Positions 36,187 through 46,227 are shown, counted from the stretch's first letter. The stretch: 64,000 nt of DNA from Tamlana sp038148895 (GCA_038148895.1 JBBVGQ010000003.1); one strand, 5' to 3'. Notes: generated by a model from the letters alone, not told the origin. Program-made: numbers and translations.

Positions 36187-37137
36187 TTACTTTTTCAAAA
36201 AAGCCAAAACATTAGCTTCAATACGTTCCTGTATGTTGCTTACATCAGCCTTAACAAAAGTTTCTCCAGTAATGTTTTCGTAAAGCTCTATATAGCGCTC
36301 ACTAACGGTTTCAATATACTCGTCGCTCATAAAAGGCACGGTCTGCCCTTTCAAGCCTTGAAAGTTATTGCTGATTAGCCATTGGCGCACAAACTCTTTG
36401 CTCAACTGCTTTTGCGGTTCGCCTTTTTGTTGGCGTTCTTCATAGCCATCAGCATAAAAATACCTTGAGGAATCTGGGGTGTGTATCTCGTCAATCAATA
36501 CAATTTTTCCATCTTTGGTTTTACCAAATTCGTATTTGGTATCTACCAAAATCAAGCCTCTGGCCGCTGCAATTTCAGTACCGCGCTTAAAGAGTTTTTT
36601 GGTGTAATCTTCCAAGATTTCATAATCCTCTTTTGAAACAATACCCCGTTTTAAAATATCTTCTCGGGAAATATCCTCATCGTGGTCGCCCATTTCGGCT
36701 TTGGTAGCCGGTGTTATGATGGGTTCTGGAAAAGCATCATTTTCTTTCATACCTTCCGGCATGGGCACACCGCAAAGCATACGCTTACCTGCTTTGTATT
36801 CGCGGGCAGCATGACCACTCATATAGCCACGAATCACCATTTCTACCTTAAAAGCCTCGCATAAATGCCCAACGGCTACATTGGGGTCTGGGGTGGCAGT
36901 TAACCAATTCGGCACCAAATCTTCGGTAGCAGCCATCATTTTGGTCGCAATTTGGTTCAGTATTTGCCCTTTATACGGAATACCTTTTGGCATAACTACA
37001 TCAAAGGCCGAAAGCCTATCGGTGGCTATCATAACCAACTGCTCGTCGTTTATGTTATAAACTTCTCTAACCTTTCCTTTGTAAACGCTTATTTGTCCTG
37101 GAAAATTGAAATTGGTATCGATTATGGTGTTACTCAT
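36187..37137 (-). CDS. purC: Phosphoribosylaminoimidazole-succinocarboxamide synthase
   Basis: Joins aspartate to CAIR with ATP in purine synthesis. It is the longer bacterial/yeast-like form (316 residues). The phosphate-binding start GKVREVYNI and the motif LVDTKYEFG are visible, followed by the IDEIHTPDSSR segment. The phoH stop overlaps its start by one base, so the two genes are probably cotranscribed. Confidence 0.96.
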   Translation of the reverse strand: MSNTIIDTNFNFPGQISVYKGKVREVYNINDEQLVMIATDRLSAFDVVMPKGIPYKGQILNQIATKMMAATEDLVPNWLTATPDPNVAVGHLCEAFKVEMVIRGYMSGHAAREYKAGKRMLCGVPMPEGMKENDAFPEPIITPATKAEMGDHDEDISREDILKRGIVSKEDYEILEDYTKKLFKRGTEIAAARGLILVDTKYEFGKTKDGKIVLIDEIHTPDSSRYFYADGYEERQQKGEPQKQLSKEFVRQWLISNNFQGLKGQTVPFMSDEYIETVSERYIELYENITGETFVKADVSNIQERIEANVLAFLKK

Positions 37138-38090
37138 TACTCTCTGTTTTCAATACTCTTATAGGCCTCAATGACCTTTTTAACCAAGCTATGACGAATC
37201 ACGTCTTTATCGTCTAAAAATATCATGCCCACGCCTTCTACATTCTTCAAAATCAATAAGGCTTCCTTGAGTCCTGAAATGGTGCGGCGCGGCAAATCAA
37301 TTTGCCCTGGGTCTCCAGTCAACAAAAATTTGGCGTTTTTCCCCATCCGGGTTAAAAACATTTTCATTTGCGCATGGGTCGTGTTTTGACCTTCATCAAG
37401 AATTACAAAAGCATTATCCAAAGTTCTACCGCGCATAAATGCCAACGGTGCAATTTGTATGGTACCATTTTCAATATAATGCGCCAGTTTTTCTGGTGCA
37501 ATCATATCACGCAACGCATCGTAAAGCGGTTGCATATATGGATCTAGTTTTTCCTTTAAATCACCTGGTAAAAACCCAAGGTTCTCCCCTGCTTCAACAG
37601 CTGGTCGTGTTAAAATAATACGCTTTACTTCCTTGTTTTTTAAGGCCTGAACCGCCAAAGCCACTCCTGTGTAGGTTTTTCCCGTACCTGCTGGCCCGAT
37701 GGCAAAAACCATATCGTTTTTACGAATCAGCTCTACCAATTTGCGCTGATTGGTGGTTTGGGCTTTTATCAACCTTCCACCTACACCATGCACAATAACT
37801 TCACCACTTTGTTGCGACGTGTTATAATCGTCACTGCTTTGGCTGGTCAATACACGTTCAATGGTATTTTCGTCTAGCTTATTATACTTGCCATAATGCT
37901 TAAAAAGCATAGTCATACGATGGTCAAACTCCTCCAGCAACTCTTCATCGCCAAAAGCTTTAATTTTATTGCCCCGTGCTACTATTTTTAACTTAGGAAA
38001 GTGTTTTTTTATAAGTTCGATGTTGGCATTTTGAGCTCCAAAAAGTTCTTTAGGAGCAATCTCTTCAAGTTCAAGAATGATTTCGTTCAA
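37137..38090 (-). CDS. PhoH family ATPase
   Basis: A 317-residue P-loop ATPase of the PhoH type. The N-terminal KH-like region precedes Walker A GPAGTGKTYTGVA and Walker B VILDEGQNTT. PhoH proteins are proposed RNA helicase/nuclease partners in stress and phosphate starvation, with an unsettled function. It is the first gene of phoH-purC, divergent from the SAM hydrolase gene. Confidence 0.93.
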   Translation of the reverse strand: MNEIILELEEIAPKELFGAQNANIELIKKHFPKLKIVARGNKIKAFGDEELLEEFDHRMTMLFKHYGKYNKLDENTIERVLTSQSSDDYNTSQQSGEVIVHGVGGRLIKAQTTNQRKLVELIRKNDMVFAIGPAGTGKTYTGVALAVQALKNKEVKRIILTRPAVEAGENLGFLPGDLKEKLDPYMQPLYDALRDMIAPEKLAHYIENGTIQIAPLAFMRGRTLDNAFVILDEGQNTTHAQMKMFLTRMGKNAKFLLTGDPGQIDLPRRTISGLKEALLILKNVEGVGMIFLDDKDVIRHSLVKKVIEAYKSIENRE

Positions 38091-38244
38091 AGGCTTATAA
38101 TTATTTTTTAAAATTTCCGTTTGATTAAATGTGATTTATATCCAATCAGACAAAATGATTTCTTAGTTTTGTAATTGGTTATTAAAACTCAAAAATACTA
38201 AATTTGAGTGACCACGGACTAAAAACATATCAACAATTTTGCCC

Positions 38245-39138
38245 ATGGCAATCATCACCCTAACTACCGATTTTGGCGAAAAAGACCACTTTGCTGGCGC
38301 AACAAAAGGCGCTATTTACAGTGAACTGCCCGAAGTGAAAATTGTTGATATCTCGCATTCCGTTTCGCCATTTAATATTCCTGAGGCGGCTTACATCATT
38401 CAAAATGCTTATAAAAGTTTTCCGAAGGGCACCATCCATATTATTGGGATTGATTCTGAATTAAATCCTGAAAACAAACATATTGCCCTAAAACTGGACG
38501 ACCACTATTTTATATGTGCCAACAATGGTATTATGAGCATGATTTGTTCTGAAATTGCACCACAAAAAATTGTTGAAATTAACATCCATGATAAGATACA
38601 AACTAGTTTTCCTGTTTTGGATGTGTTTGTAAAGGTAGCCTGCCATATTGCGCGCGGCGGAACCTTGGAGGTTATTGGCAAAAACATTGAAGAAATAAAA
38701 CCCATCAAGAATATTGTGCCTTATGTGAACGACGACAAAACGCAAATTGTGGGCAGTGTGATATACGTGGATAATTACGGAAATGTGGTGACCAACATCA
38801 AACGCAGTTTCTTTGAGGCCATTCAGAAAGGTCGGTCTTTCGAAATTTCTGCGAGAAACTACACATTTAAAAAAATACACAAAAAATATAGCGGCATTGT
38901 AAACTTTGAAATTCCCGAAAACAAACGACACGACGAGGGCCGTAAACTAGCCGTTTTTAACTCTGGAGATTTTTTGGAAATTGCCGTTTACAAAAGTAAC
39001 AGTGAAAATGTAGGCAGCGCCTCAACACTTTTGGGACTTAGATTAATGGATGCCGTGAGTATTAATTTTATCGCTGCTCCATTGACACCGAAAGGTATCG
39101 ATATCCAGCAAATCGTGTCTAAAGCCACCGATTTTTAA
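38245..39138 (+). CDS. SAM hydroxide adenosyltransferase (DUF62 family)
   Basis: A 297-residue protein of the chlorinase/fluorinase/DUF62 family. The N-terminal TLTTDFGEKDHFAGATKG and the NNGIMSM segments are typical. Family members without the halogenase loop hydrolyse S-adenosylmethionine to adenosine and methionine. The ATG at 38245 is preferred over a TTG two codons earlier. It lies in front of the ABM protein gene by 12 bases. The cellular purpose is unknown. Confidence 0.88.
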   Translation: MAIITLTTDFGEKDHFAGATKGAIYSELPEVKIVDISHSVSPFNIPEAAYIIQNAYKSFPKGTIHIIGIDSELNPENKHIALKLDDHYFICANNGIMSMICSEIAPQKIVEINIHDKIQTSFPVLDVFVKVACHIARGGTLEVIGKNIEEIKPIKNIVPYVNDDKTQIVGSVIYVDNYGNVVTNIKRSFFEAIQKGRSFEISARNYTFKKIHKKYSGIVNFEIPENKRHDEGRKLAVFNSGDFLEIAVYKSNSENVGSASTLLGLRLMDAVSINFIAAPLTPKGIDIQQIVSKATDF

Positions 39139-39150
39139 ACAAAAAAATTT

Positions 39151-39447
39151 ATGATAGTAAGAATAGTGAAAATGGGATTTTACAAGCAAAATATTGATGC
39201 TTTTTTGGATAATTTTCATGACACCAAGGCAGACATCAGGGCTTTTAAAGGCTGTTCTTATTTGGAGTTGTACAGAGATAAAAGTAACCCCAGCGTATTT
39301 TTCACCTATAGTTATTGGGAATCTGAAGAACATTTGGAACAATATCGAAAATCGGATTTATTCAAAAAAGTCTGGGGCAGGATTAAACCGCTTTTCAGCA
39401 TTCGCCCCGAAGCCTGGAGTGTCGATAAAGTGGAAACACTGAAATAA
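39151..39447 (+). CDS. ABM-domain (antibiotic biosynthesis monooxygenase-like) protein
   Basis: A 98-residue dimeric alpha-beta barrel protein with the ABM layout: VRIVKMGF, then FKGCSYLELYRD, then YSYWESEEHLEQYRKSDLF. Members include quinol monooxygenases such as YgiN, but many are uncharacterised. It is in operon with the SAM hydrolase gene (12-base gap). No cofactor ligands can be assigned. Confidence 0.82.
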   Translation: MIVRIVKMGFYKQNIDAFLDNFHDTKADIRAFKGCSYLELYRDKSNPSVFFTYSYWESEEHLEQYRKSDLFKKVWGRIKPLFSIRPEAWSVDKVETLK

Positions 39448-39507
39448 CGAATTAAATTAACGATATTTGAATTTTAATTCTGAAACCTTGAACCACAAAA
39501 ACCTTTA

Positions 39508-40227
39508 ATGTTAGCCATTTTAAAAAAAGAAATAAATTCATTTTTTGCCTCACCAATAGGGTATTTGGTTATTGGAATTTTTTTAGTACTTAATGGTTTG
39601 TTCCTTTGGCTATTTAAGGGCGATTTTAATATTCTAAACTACGGTTTTGCCGACCTGTCATCATTTTTTCTTTTGGCTCCATGGATTTTGCTATTCTTGA
39701 TTCCTGCAGTAACCATGCGCAGTTTTTCAGATGAAAAAAAACAAGGCACTTTAGAACTGTTGCTCACCAAGCCCATTTCGGCTTTCAATATCGTTTTGGG
39801 TAAATATTTTGGTGCCTTTATCTTGATTATTATAGCGTTAATTCCAACGCTGTTGTACGTTTATACCGTTTACGAATTGGGCAACCCTGTTGGAAATTTA
39901 GATATGGGCAGTACATTGGGTTCTTATTTTGGGCTTTTGTTTTTGGTTGCTGCCTACACTTCAATAGGCGTGTTTGCCTCTACCCTTTCAGACAACCAGA
40001 TTGTGGCCTTTATCGTTGGCGTTTTTATCTGCTTTTTCTTTTACATTGGTTTTGAAGGTATTGCTGATTATGCATCCAGCAATTTTATTGAACAATTGGG
40101 TATGAATGCCCATTTTAAGAGCATGGGTCGAGGTGTTTTGGATACACGTGATATTGTTTATTTTTTGAGCATCACCATGTTTTTTTTAATGTTAACCAAA
40201 CTAAAATTGAATACCGAACGCAAATGA
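39508..40227 (+). CDS. gldF: Gliding-motility ABC transporter permease GldF
   Basis: Membrane permease with about six helices (239 residues), ABC-2 type, containing the SDEKKQGTLELLLTKPIS segment typical of GldF. In Flavobacterium the GldA-GldF-GldG transporter is required for gliding in some species. The ATPase gldA is not in the window. It overlaps the next gene by four bases. Confidence 0.93.
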   Translation: MLAILKKEINSFFASPIGYLVIGIFLVLNGLFLWLFKGDFNILNYGFADLSSFFLLAPWILLFLIPAVTMRSFSDEKKQGTLELLLTKPISAFNIVLGKYFGAFILIIIALIPTLLYVYTVYELGNPVGNLDMGSTLGSYFGLLFLVAAYTSIGVFASTLSDNQIVAFIVGVFICFFFYIGFEGIADYASSNFIEQLGMNAHFKSMGRGVLDTRDIVYFLSITMFFLMLTKLKLNTERK

Positions 40228-40709
40228 TTATTACACCCACTTTTGTTATTTCCTTGATTTTGGTTTTTGTTTTGGTTTGGCTGTTTGTCAACACCATTGA
40301 CAATCGTAAGTGGCTGACTTTTTTGGTCAGTTTGGTTTTGACGCCAATTGTTTATTTTTATGTGTTTTATCCTATTTTGAATATTTTTAGCAGTTACCAT
40401 CATGAAAAGCATTTTGATGCCGAGGCTTGGGAAGCAGAACCCGCTTTACGCTTCGAAATGGCACATGAAATTTTAAACGACAGCATTTTTATCGAGAAAA
40501 ACAAAGATGAAGTAAAAAGTCTTTTAGGTGAAAGCGAATGGTACGGGTGGGATAATGCCATAAAAGCCAACTCACCGGATAAATGGAACTACAACATGGG
40601 TTTTAAACCCGGAGCGTTTAACAACATGCAAGAATGCATTGAACTGAATTTTGAAAACAACAAAGTGAAGTCGGTTACCTCATATCAATTAGAAAAAACT
40701 TTTGACTAA
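40224..40709 (+). CDS. Membrane protein with BamE/SmpA-like C-terminal domain
   Basis: A 161-residue protein inserted between gldF and gldG. The N-terminal part has two hydrophobic helices (about 5-23 and 30-55). The C-terminal part has a DEVKSLLGES...WNYNMG...IELNFENNKVKSV pattern that resembles a BamE/SmpA-like domain (KSxVxxLLG and a W-x-Y strand). It overlaps gldF by four and gldG by eight bases, so the three are co-translated. I know of no named Gld protein of this kind, and the domain call is from pattern only. Confidence 0.6.
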   Translation: MIITPTFVISLILVFVLVWLFVNTIDNRKWLTFLVSLVLTPIVYFYVFYPILNIFSSYHHEKHFDAEAWEAEPALRFEMAHEILNDSIFIEKNKDEVKSLLGESEWYGWDNAIKANSPDKWNYNMGFKPGAFNNMQECIELNFENNKVKSVTSYQLEKTFD

Positions 40710-42369
40710 ATATTTAAAACATATCGTCATTCTTATCGCGGCTTTGGTTGCCGTTAACTTTTTAGGCAACAAGGTTTACAAACGTTTTGATTTAACTTCG
40801 GATAAACGTTATACTTTAAGCGAATCGGCAATTAACATCATAAAGGATATTGAATCTCCCATTATTGTTGACGTTTTTTTGGAGGGTGAAGATTTCCCCT
40901 CGGAATTTAGACGACTTCAAAAAGAAACACAACAATTACTTGAAGAGTTTGCAGCACAAAATAAAAATATTGTCTTCCATTTTATCAACCCGTTAGAAGA
41001 AGAAAGCACTAAGGAACAGAACATTCAGCAACTTACCCAACGTGGTTTAACACCAATGCAACTCAGCGTTCAAGAAAGTGGGAAATCCTCTCAGGCGGTC
41101 ATTTTTCCGTGGGCTTTGGCAAGTTATAATGGGCAAACGGTTATTATTCCTTTAGTAAAAAACAAAATTGGTGCATCACAACAAGAATTGGTTACCAATT
41201 CCGTGCAACATTTGGAATATGCTTTTGCTGACGGATTTAACAAACTCACCAAACCAAAACACCAAAAAATAGCCATTTTAAAAGGCAACAAACAACTAGA
41301 GGACAAATACATAGCCGACTTCGTAAAAAAACTAGGTGAATACTATTTTATCGCACCTTTTACGTTGGACAGTGTTGCTTCAAACCCACAAAAAACACTT
41401 AAGGAAATTGAAACCTATGATTTGGTAATTTCCGCAAAACCCACCAAAGCGTTTACCGAAGAAGAAAAACTGGTTTTGGACCAATACACCATGAATGGTG
41501 GAAAGAGCCTTTGGTTGATTGATGCCGTAATCATGGAAAAAGACAGCCTATACAATGCTTCGGGTAAAAATTATGCTGTTACGAGGGATTTAAACTTAAC
41601 CGACTTTTTCTTTAAATATGGTGTTCGAATAAATCCGGTTATGGTTAGTTCTTTATATTCTGCACCAATTACATTGGCCATGGGTAGTGGCAGCGAATCG
41701 CAATTTCAACATCTAAAATGGCCCTATTCGCCCTTGGCGGGTTCGAGCAGTAACCACCCCATTGTCAACAATTTGAATTTAGTAAAATTTGATTTTGCCA
41801 ACCAAATAGATACCCTTAAAAACGAAGTTAAAAAAACCGTTCTTTTAGAGTCCACCCCATTGACCAAATTGGAGGGCACGCCACGAGAGGTGAGTTTGGA
41901 CATTGTTACCAAAGAGCAAAATCCGCAATCGTTCAACAAAGGCAACCAAACCCTTGCCGTTCTTTTGGAAGGTGAATTCATCTCGGTATACAGCAACCGC
42001 ATTAAGCCTTTTAAACTGTCAGGAGCAAAAGATAAAAGCGAACCAACCAAAATGATTGTTATAGCTGACGGTGACGTAATTAAAAACGACGTAGTTAGAG
42101 GCACGCCGCAAGAATTGGGCTTTGATAGATGGACGGGGCAGTTGTATGGTAACAAGGAATTTTTACTGAATGCCGTAAATTACCTTTTGGACGATAATGG
42201 ACTTATAAACATTCGCTCCAAGGAAATTGCCGTGGCATTTTTAAACCAAGAAAAAATTTCGGACGAAAAAACGAATTGGCAGCTTATAAACATTGCCTTA
42301 CCATTGGTTTTATTGGGGCTTTTTGGGTTTGTGTTCAGTTACGTTAGAAGGAAAAAATTTGCTTCCTAA
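40702..42369 (+). CDS. gldG: Gliding-motility-associated ABC transporter component GldG
   Basis: Substrate-binding/auxiliary subunit of the Gld ABC transporter. The 555-residue protein has an N-terminal helix, a large periplasmic domain with the RFDLTSDKRYTLSESAINII motif of GldG and the ABC-transporter auxiliary family, and one C-terminal helix (about 525-548). The start is TTG, eight bases inside the previous gene's end; no in-frame ATG is better. It is transcribed with gldF and the inserted membrane protein. Confidence 0.93.
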   Translation: MTKYLKHIVILIAALVAVNFLGNKVYKRFDLTSDKRYTLSESAINIIKDIESPIIVDVFLEGEDFPSEFRRLQKETQQLLEEFAAQNKNIVFHFINPLEEESTKEQNIQQLTQRGLTPMQLSVQESGKSSQAVIFPWALASYNGQTVIIPLVKNKIGASQQELVTNSVQHLEYAFADGFNKLTKPKHQKIAILKGNKQLEDKYIADFVKKLGEYYFIAPFTLDSVASNPQKTLKEIETYDLVISAKPTKAFTEEEKLVLDQYTMNGGKSLWLIDAVIMEKDSLYNASGKNYAVTRDLNLTDFFFKYGVRINPVMVSSLYSAPITLAMGSGSESQFQHLKWPYSPLAGSSSNHPIVNNLNLVKFDFANQIDTLKNEVKKTVLLESTPLTKLEGTPREVSLDIVTKEQNPQSFNKGNQTLAVLLEGEFISVYSNRIKPFKLSGAKDKSEPTKMIVIADGDVIKNDVVRGTPQELGFDRWTGQLYGNKEFLLNAVNYLLDDNGLINIRSKEIAVAFLNQEKISDEKTNWQLINIALPLVLLGLFGFVFSYVRRKKFAS

Positions 42370-42408
42370 ATGTTAATAAGTTTGTTTCGAAATATAGACT
42401 GATTGGGA

Positions 42409-42416
42409 TATATTTG
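42409..42416 (+). promoter_or_regulatory. Candidate dnaN promoter -7 box
   Basis: TATATTTG fits TAnnTTTG. A TTG at 42382-42384 lies 24 bases upstream, slightly longer than the usual -33 spacing. It lies about 128 bases before the dnaN ATG. Confidence 0.4.
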
Positions 42417-42543
42417 TAAGTAATATAATGACAATTTAAACTAAGCTGGTTGGGCGAAATAAATTGGATTTCTTAGTAAACTTTCAAGAAATAGCTTAAA
42501 CCCTTTATTTCCTTTAACCTGAGAAAAACGATAAAATCTTCAG

Positions 42544-43662
42544 ATGAAATTCATAGTATCAAGCACGTATTTATTAAAACAATTACAAATTTTAGGAGGC
42601 GTTATAAATAGTTCGAACACCTTACCTATTCTCGACAATTTTTTATTTGAATTAAATGGCAGCCAATTAACTGTTTCTGCAAGCGATTTAGAAACCACTA
42701 TGTCGTCAACCTTAAATGTTGAAAGTGATAGCGAAGGTAGCGTGGCCATACCGGCAAGGTTGTTATTGGATACCTTAAAAACATTTCCTGAGCAACCGCT
42801 TACCTTTGTTGTTGAGGACAACAATACGGTTGAAATAAGTTCAAACCATGGTAAATATGCCTTAGCTTATGCCAACGGAAATGAATTTCCAAAGGCGGTA
42901 GCGTTGGAAGATCCGAGCAAAACAGTTGTAACAGGCGATATTTTGGCAACAGCAATTAGTAAAACAATTTTTGCTGCGGGTAACGATGATTTGCGCCCAG
43001 TAATGAGCGGTGTGTTTTTCCAGTTTTCAACTGAAGGACTAACCTTTGTTGCCACCGATGCCCACAAATTGGTGAAATATACACGCGAGGATGTTTCGGC
43101 TAATCAGGTAGCAGAGTTCATCATGCCTAAAAAACCTTTAAATCTTTTAAAAGGTATTTTAGCTGCGAGTGAAGATGACGTAACCATTGAGTACAACGAT
43201 TCCAATGCCAAATTTACTTTTGAAAATTCTGAATTGATTTGTCGTTTAATCGATGGGAAATACCCTAATTATGAGGCCGTAATCCCAAAAGAAAATCCGA
43301 ACAAACTTGTGATTGACAGAAATCAATTCTTAAACTCGGTGCGTCGCGTGAGTATCTTTTCCAACAAAACCACTCATCAAATCCGTTTAAAAATTGCAGG
43401 TGCTGAATTGAATATATCTGCCGAAGATATTGATTACAGCAACAAAGCCGAAGAACGTTTAACGTGCGACTATCAGGGCGATGATATGCAAATTGGATTT
43501 AACTCTCGTTTTTTAACCGAGATGCTTAATAACCTAAATTCCGATGATGTACAATTGGAAATGAGCATGCCAAATAGAGCGGGGCTTTTAACGCCTATTG
43601 ACGGACTTGATGAAGGCGAAAAGGTAACAATGTTGGTTATGCCTGTAATGCTCAACAATTAA
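42544..43662 (+). CDS. dnaN: DNA polymerase III sliding clamp (beta)
   Basis: Ring-forming processivity factor of replication. The 372-residue protein is a complete three-domain clamp, with the start MKFIVSSTYLLKQLQIL, the middle SGVFFQFSTEGLTFVATDAHKL segment and the C-terminal MLVMPVML that contacts clamp-binding partners. It is not beside dnaA here. A terminator follows and then a convergent DUF4870 gene. Confidence 0.97.
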   Translation: MKFIVSSTYLLKQLQILGGVINSSNTLPILDNFLFELNGSQLTVSASDLETTMSSTLNVESDSEGSVAIPARLLLDTLKTFPEQPLTFVVEDNNTVEISSNHGKYALAYANGNEFPKAVALEDPSKTVVTGDILATAISKTIFAAGNDDLRPVMSGVFFQFSTEGLTFVATDAHKLVKYTREDVSANQVAEFIMPKKPLNLLKGILAASEDDVTIEYNDSNAKFTFENSELICRLIDGKYPNYEAVIPKENPNKLVIDRNQFLNSVRRVSIFSNKTTHQIRLKIAGAELNISAEDIDYSNKAEERLTCDYQGDDMQIGFNSRFLTEMLNNLNSDDVQLEMSMPNRAGLLTPIDGLDEGEKVTMLVMPVMLNN

Positions 43663-43718
43663 TTCCCTTAAAACCTCTAAACTAAACTAGATAAATAAGT
43701 TGCCTATGGCAGCAAACT

Positions 43719-43748
43719 AAAAACGCCCACCAAATTGATGGGCGTTTT
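43719..43748. terminator. Terminator between dnaN and DUF4870
   Basis: AAAACGCCCA (43720-43729) and TGGGCGTTTT (43739-43748) form a ten-pair hairpin with A/T flanks, able to work in both directions between the convergent genes. Confidence 0.85.
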
Positions 43749-43769
43749 ATCTATCTCAATATAACTAAA

Positions 43770-44105
43770 CTAACTAATAAAATTAAGAGATAAAGGGTAT
43801 GTTGGGTTTTCTCCGTGGCTCGCCTTTATGGCATTAATTATTGGAAATATAAAGGATATAATACCCAAAATAATCAGTCCAAAAATACCTACCAATATAA
43901 GCACCAAAGGAATACAAATTATCGTGTACACAAGCATACTCAATTGAAAATTGACAATATGCTTTCCTTGTTCATCCATTTTGTAAACATTTTCCTTTTG
44001 GGTAGCCCATATAACTAAAGGAACTATAAGTCCGCCAAATCCAGTTAAAAAAGTGAGCAACTGGGCTAAATGTGTAATAACTAAAAGTTGGTTATCCTGT
44101 CTCAT
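43770..44105 (-). CDS. DUF4870 membrane protein
   Basis: A 111-residue protein with three to four hydrophobic segments and the DUF4870 pattern (THLAQLLTFLTGFGGLIVPL, then GKHIVNFQLSM). The ATG giving MRQDNQLLV matches the family start better than a GTG nine codons upstream. Function is unknown. It is convergent with dnaN and shares its terminator. Confidence 0.82.
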   Translation of the reverse strand: MRQDNQLLVITHLAQLLTFLTGFGGLIVPLVIWATQKENVYKMDEQGKHIVNFQLSMLVYTIICIPLVLILVGIFGLIILGIISFIFPIINAIKASHGENPTYPLSLNFIS

Positions 44106-44193
44106 GATGATGGTTGTGTTTTTGATTGACACTTATACGACGCGTTCAAATTGGAAATGTTACAAATAGATGTTAATAATTGTATTACAGTAT

Positions 44194-46227
44194 TTAGTCA
44201 ACCTTATTTAATAAAGCTATAAAACGAGGCTCATTTCTAAGTGATTTAAACTTAATATCTTGTTTCAATCCCCAAAAAAACAATCCTTGACCACCAAATT
44301 CGTAATCTTTTTCAAGGTAATCCAGCGCCTTATCTTTTTCGCCACAGCCCATGTAAATTGTTGCAATCATGTAAGCTGGAACATAAATCGTTTCACTCTT
44401 ATTAAGTTGATAATCCAAAATTTCTTTGGCTTTATCATATTCGCCAATCATACCGTAACAATACCCGAGCATCCAATTAGTATGTGAAGCAACACTTCTG
44501 GATGTGTAAAGATTAATTGCTTCTTGATATTTACCAATGGCCGCTAAATTAGTCGCTTTCATCCATATTAGCATATTATCATCGGGAAACTTCTTCAAAG
44601 ATTCATCAATAAGATCTATTGCTTTTTGAAACTCATTTAAATAATAATAAGCCTGCCCCATATCTCCAATATACTTTGGAGATAAAGGATCCAATTTCAA
44701 AACTTTATTGAAATTTTCTTCCATTAATTCTAATTTACCTTGAAAAGCATATATCCATGCCAATTTATTATAAGCACCAACATAACTTGGATTAAGTTCA
44801 ATCGCTTTTTTCAAATATCTAATTGCGGTTTCCTTTTCATATTTATAATAGCTTATTGCACCCAAGACCCCGAAAGTCCCTCCATCATTTGAATTAATCG
44901 CTAAAGCCGTTAAGGCGGGTACACTAGCTTTTTCTATCATTTTTTTTGGCGATTCTCTTCCCCAAAAAATATATTCTAAATAAGTTTCTGCAACACCAAC
45001 ATAAGCCCTACAAAACTCGGGGTCTTTTTCAATAGCTTTTTTAAATAAATTTTCCGCCATTTTTAATTCCTCTACTTTGCCGCCTCCTCTGTGAAAATAC
45101 ATTTGAGCTTCTTTAAATGCTTTGTAAGCTTCGGGATTTGTAGTTGGTTGGTTATCTATTCTGAGTACCTCTCCTTCACTTAAGGTAATTTTCAATGCAT
45201 TTGCAATATCTCTAGATACATTACTCTGAATTTTAAAAATTTCCACTAGGGTCTTATCATAATTGTCAGCCCATAAATTTTTATTGTTATCCGCATCAAC
45301 AAGGTTCGCGTTAATGCGCACTTGGTTATTATTAACCCTAACACTGCCCTCTAAAATATAATTCACATCTAATTCTTTTGCTATTTCTTGTATGGATTTT
45401 TTGGTTCCTTTATAGTGCATGGCTGATGCCCTTGAAATAACTTGTAAATTTTGAATTTTTGAAAGATGCGTTATAATATCTTCAGTGATTCCATCAGTAA
45501 AAATATTGGATTGTTCATCATCATTCATATTATTGAAAGGAAGAACAGCCAAAGTAGGCTGCTTAAGTCCATATTCTTTATCTCCTTTCTTAAGGGTAAA
45601 AAGTAAAATGAAAAAAATAAGTGATAGAATTCCTAAAAAAATAAAGCTCCTCTTCTTATACCTTTTGTAAACTTCAAAATCATTTGGTTTAGTTTTTCCC
45701 TTAAGATGTTCTTTATCAGGAATTACTAAATCTGCATTGGCAACTGCAAAAACTGGAATAACCTTATCTACATTTTTAAAATGTACAGCATCAATGAATT
45801 GTGTAGATAAATCCTTTTGATTCCTTATTTGATCATTTACTTTATCTGAAATCAATATACTGCCTGCAACTGCTAAAGATTCAATTCTAGAAGCAACATT
45901 TACTGCATCTCCTATAATATCTGATTCAGTTCTAATAATATCACCAACATGTACACCGATTCGAACTGGAATAGATGGCTCAGCCCTAAATGCTTTCTGC
46001 ATTTCAATGCCACATTTAATGGCTTCTACCGAACTTCTAAAAGTACTTAACGTACCATCACCATAATATTGAATGAGTTCTCCTTTAAATTTATTGGTAC
46101 ATCTCACAAATATCTCTCGATGCTTTTCTCTTATCAATAAGGCCTCTTTCTCATCGTCTTGCATCAATGAGGTATACCCTTCAATATCGGTAAACATAAT
46201 CGCAACAAGTTCTCTATGTTGTGGCAT
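44194..46227 (-). CDS. Class III adenylate/guanylate cyclase with TolB-like and TPR regions
   Basis: A 677-residue enzyme with a cytoplasmic N-terminal cyclase domain (about 5-165), one membrane helix (about 194-211), a TolB N-terminal-like domain (about 223-345) and TPR repeats (about 365-677). The metal Asp pair is in FTDIEG (D14) and YYGDG (D57), and the transition-state residues Asn110 and Arg114 lie in DAVNVASR. The base-recognition Lys of canonical adenylate cyclases is Gln (Q53), while the second position is Asp (D103), so the product is not certain to be cAMP. The ATG at 46227 is used; an upstream TTG is possible. It is divergent from a cyclic-nucleotide-binding sigma-54 activator, the likely receiver of its product. 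Confidence 0.88.
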   Translation of the reverse strand: MPQHRELVAIMFTDIEGYTSLMQDDEKEALLIREKHREIFVRCTNKFKGELIQYYGDGTLSTFRSSVEAIKCGIEMQKAFRAEPSIPVRIGVHVGDIIRTESDIIGDAVNVASRIESLAVAGSILISDKVNDQIRNQKDLSTQFIDAVHFKNVDKVIPVFAVANADLVIPDKEHLKGKTKPNDFEVYKRYKKRSFIFLGILSLIFFILLFTLKKGDKEYGLKQPTLAVLPFNNMNDDEQSNIFTDGITEDIITHLSKIQNLQVISRASAMHYKGTKKSIQEIAKELDVNYILEGSVRVNNNQVRINANLVDADNNKNLWADNYDKTLVEIFKIQSNVSRDIANALKITLSEGEVLRIDNQPTTNPEAYKAFKEAQMYFHRGGGKVEELKMAENLFKKAIEKDPEFCRAYVGVAETYLEYIFWGRESPKKMIEKASVPALTALAINSNDGGTFGVLGAISYYKYEKETAIRYLKKAIELNPSYVGAYNKLAWIYAFQGKLELMEENFNKVLKLDPLSPKYIGDMGQAYYYLNEFQKAIDLIDESLKKFPDDNMLIWMKATNLAAIGKYQEAINLYTSRSVASHTNWMLGYCYGMIGEYDKAKEILDYQLNKSETIYVPAYMIATIYMGCGEKDKALDYLEKDYEFGGQGLFFWGLKQDIKFKSLRNEPRFIALLNKVD

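Noticed and set aside
38245..39138. SAM-dependent chlorinase/fluorinase activity
   Set aside because: The sequence matches the general DUF62 group, and the halogenase-specific loop cannot be shown. SAM hydrolysis is the conservative call.
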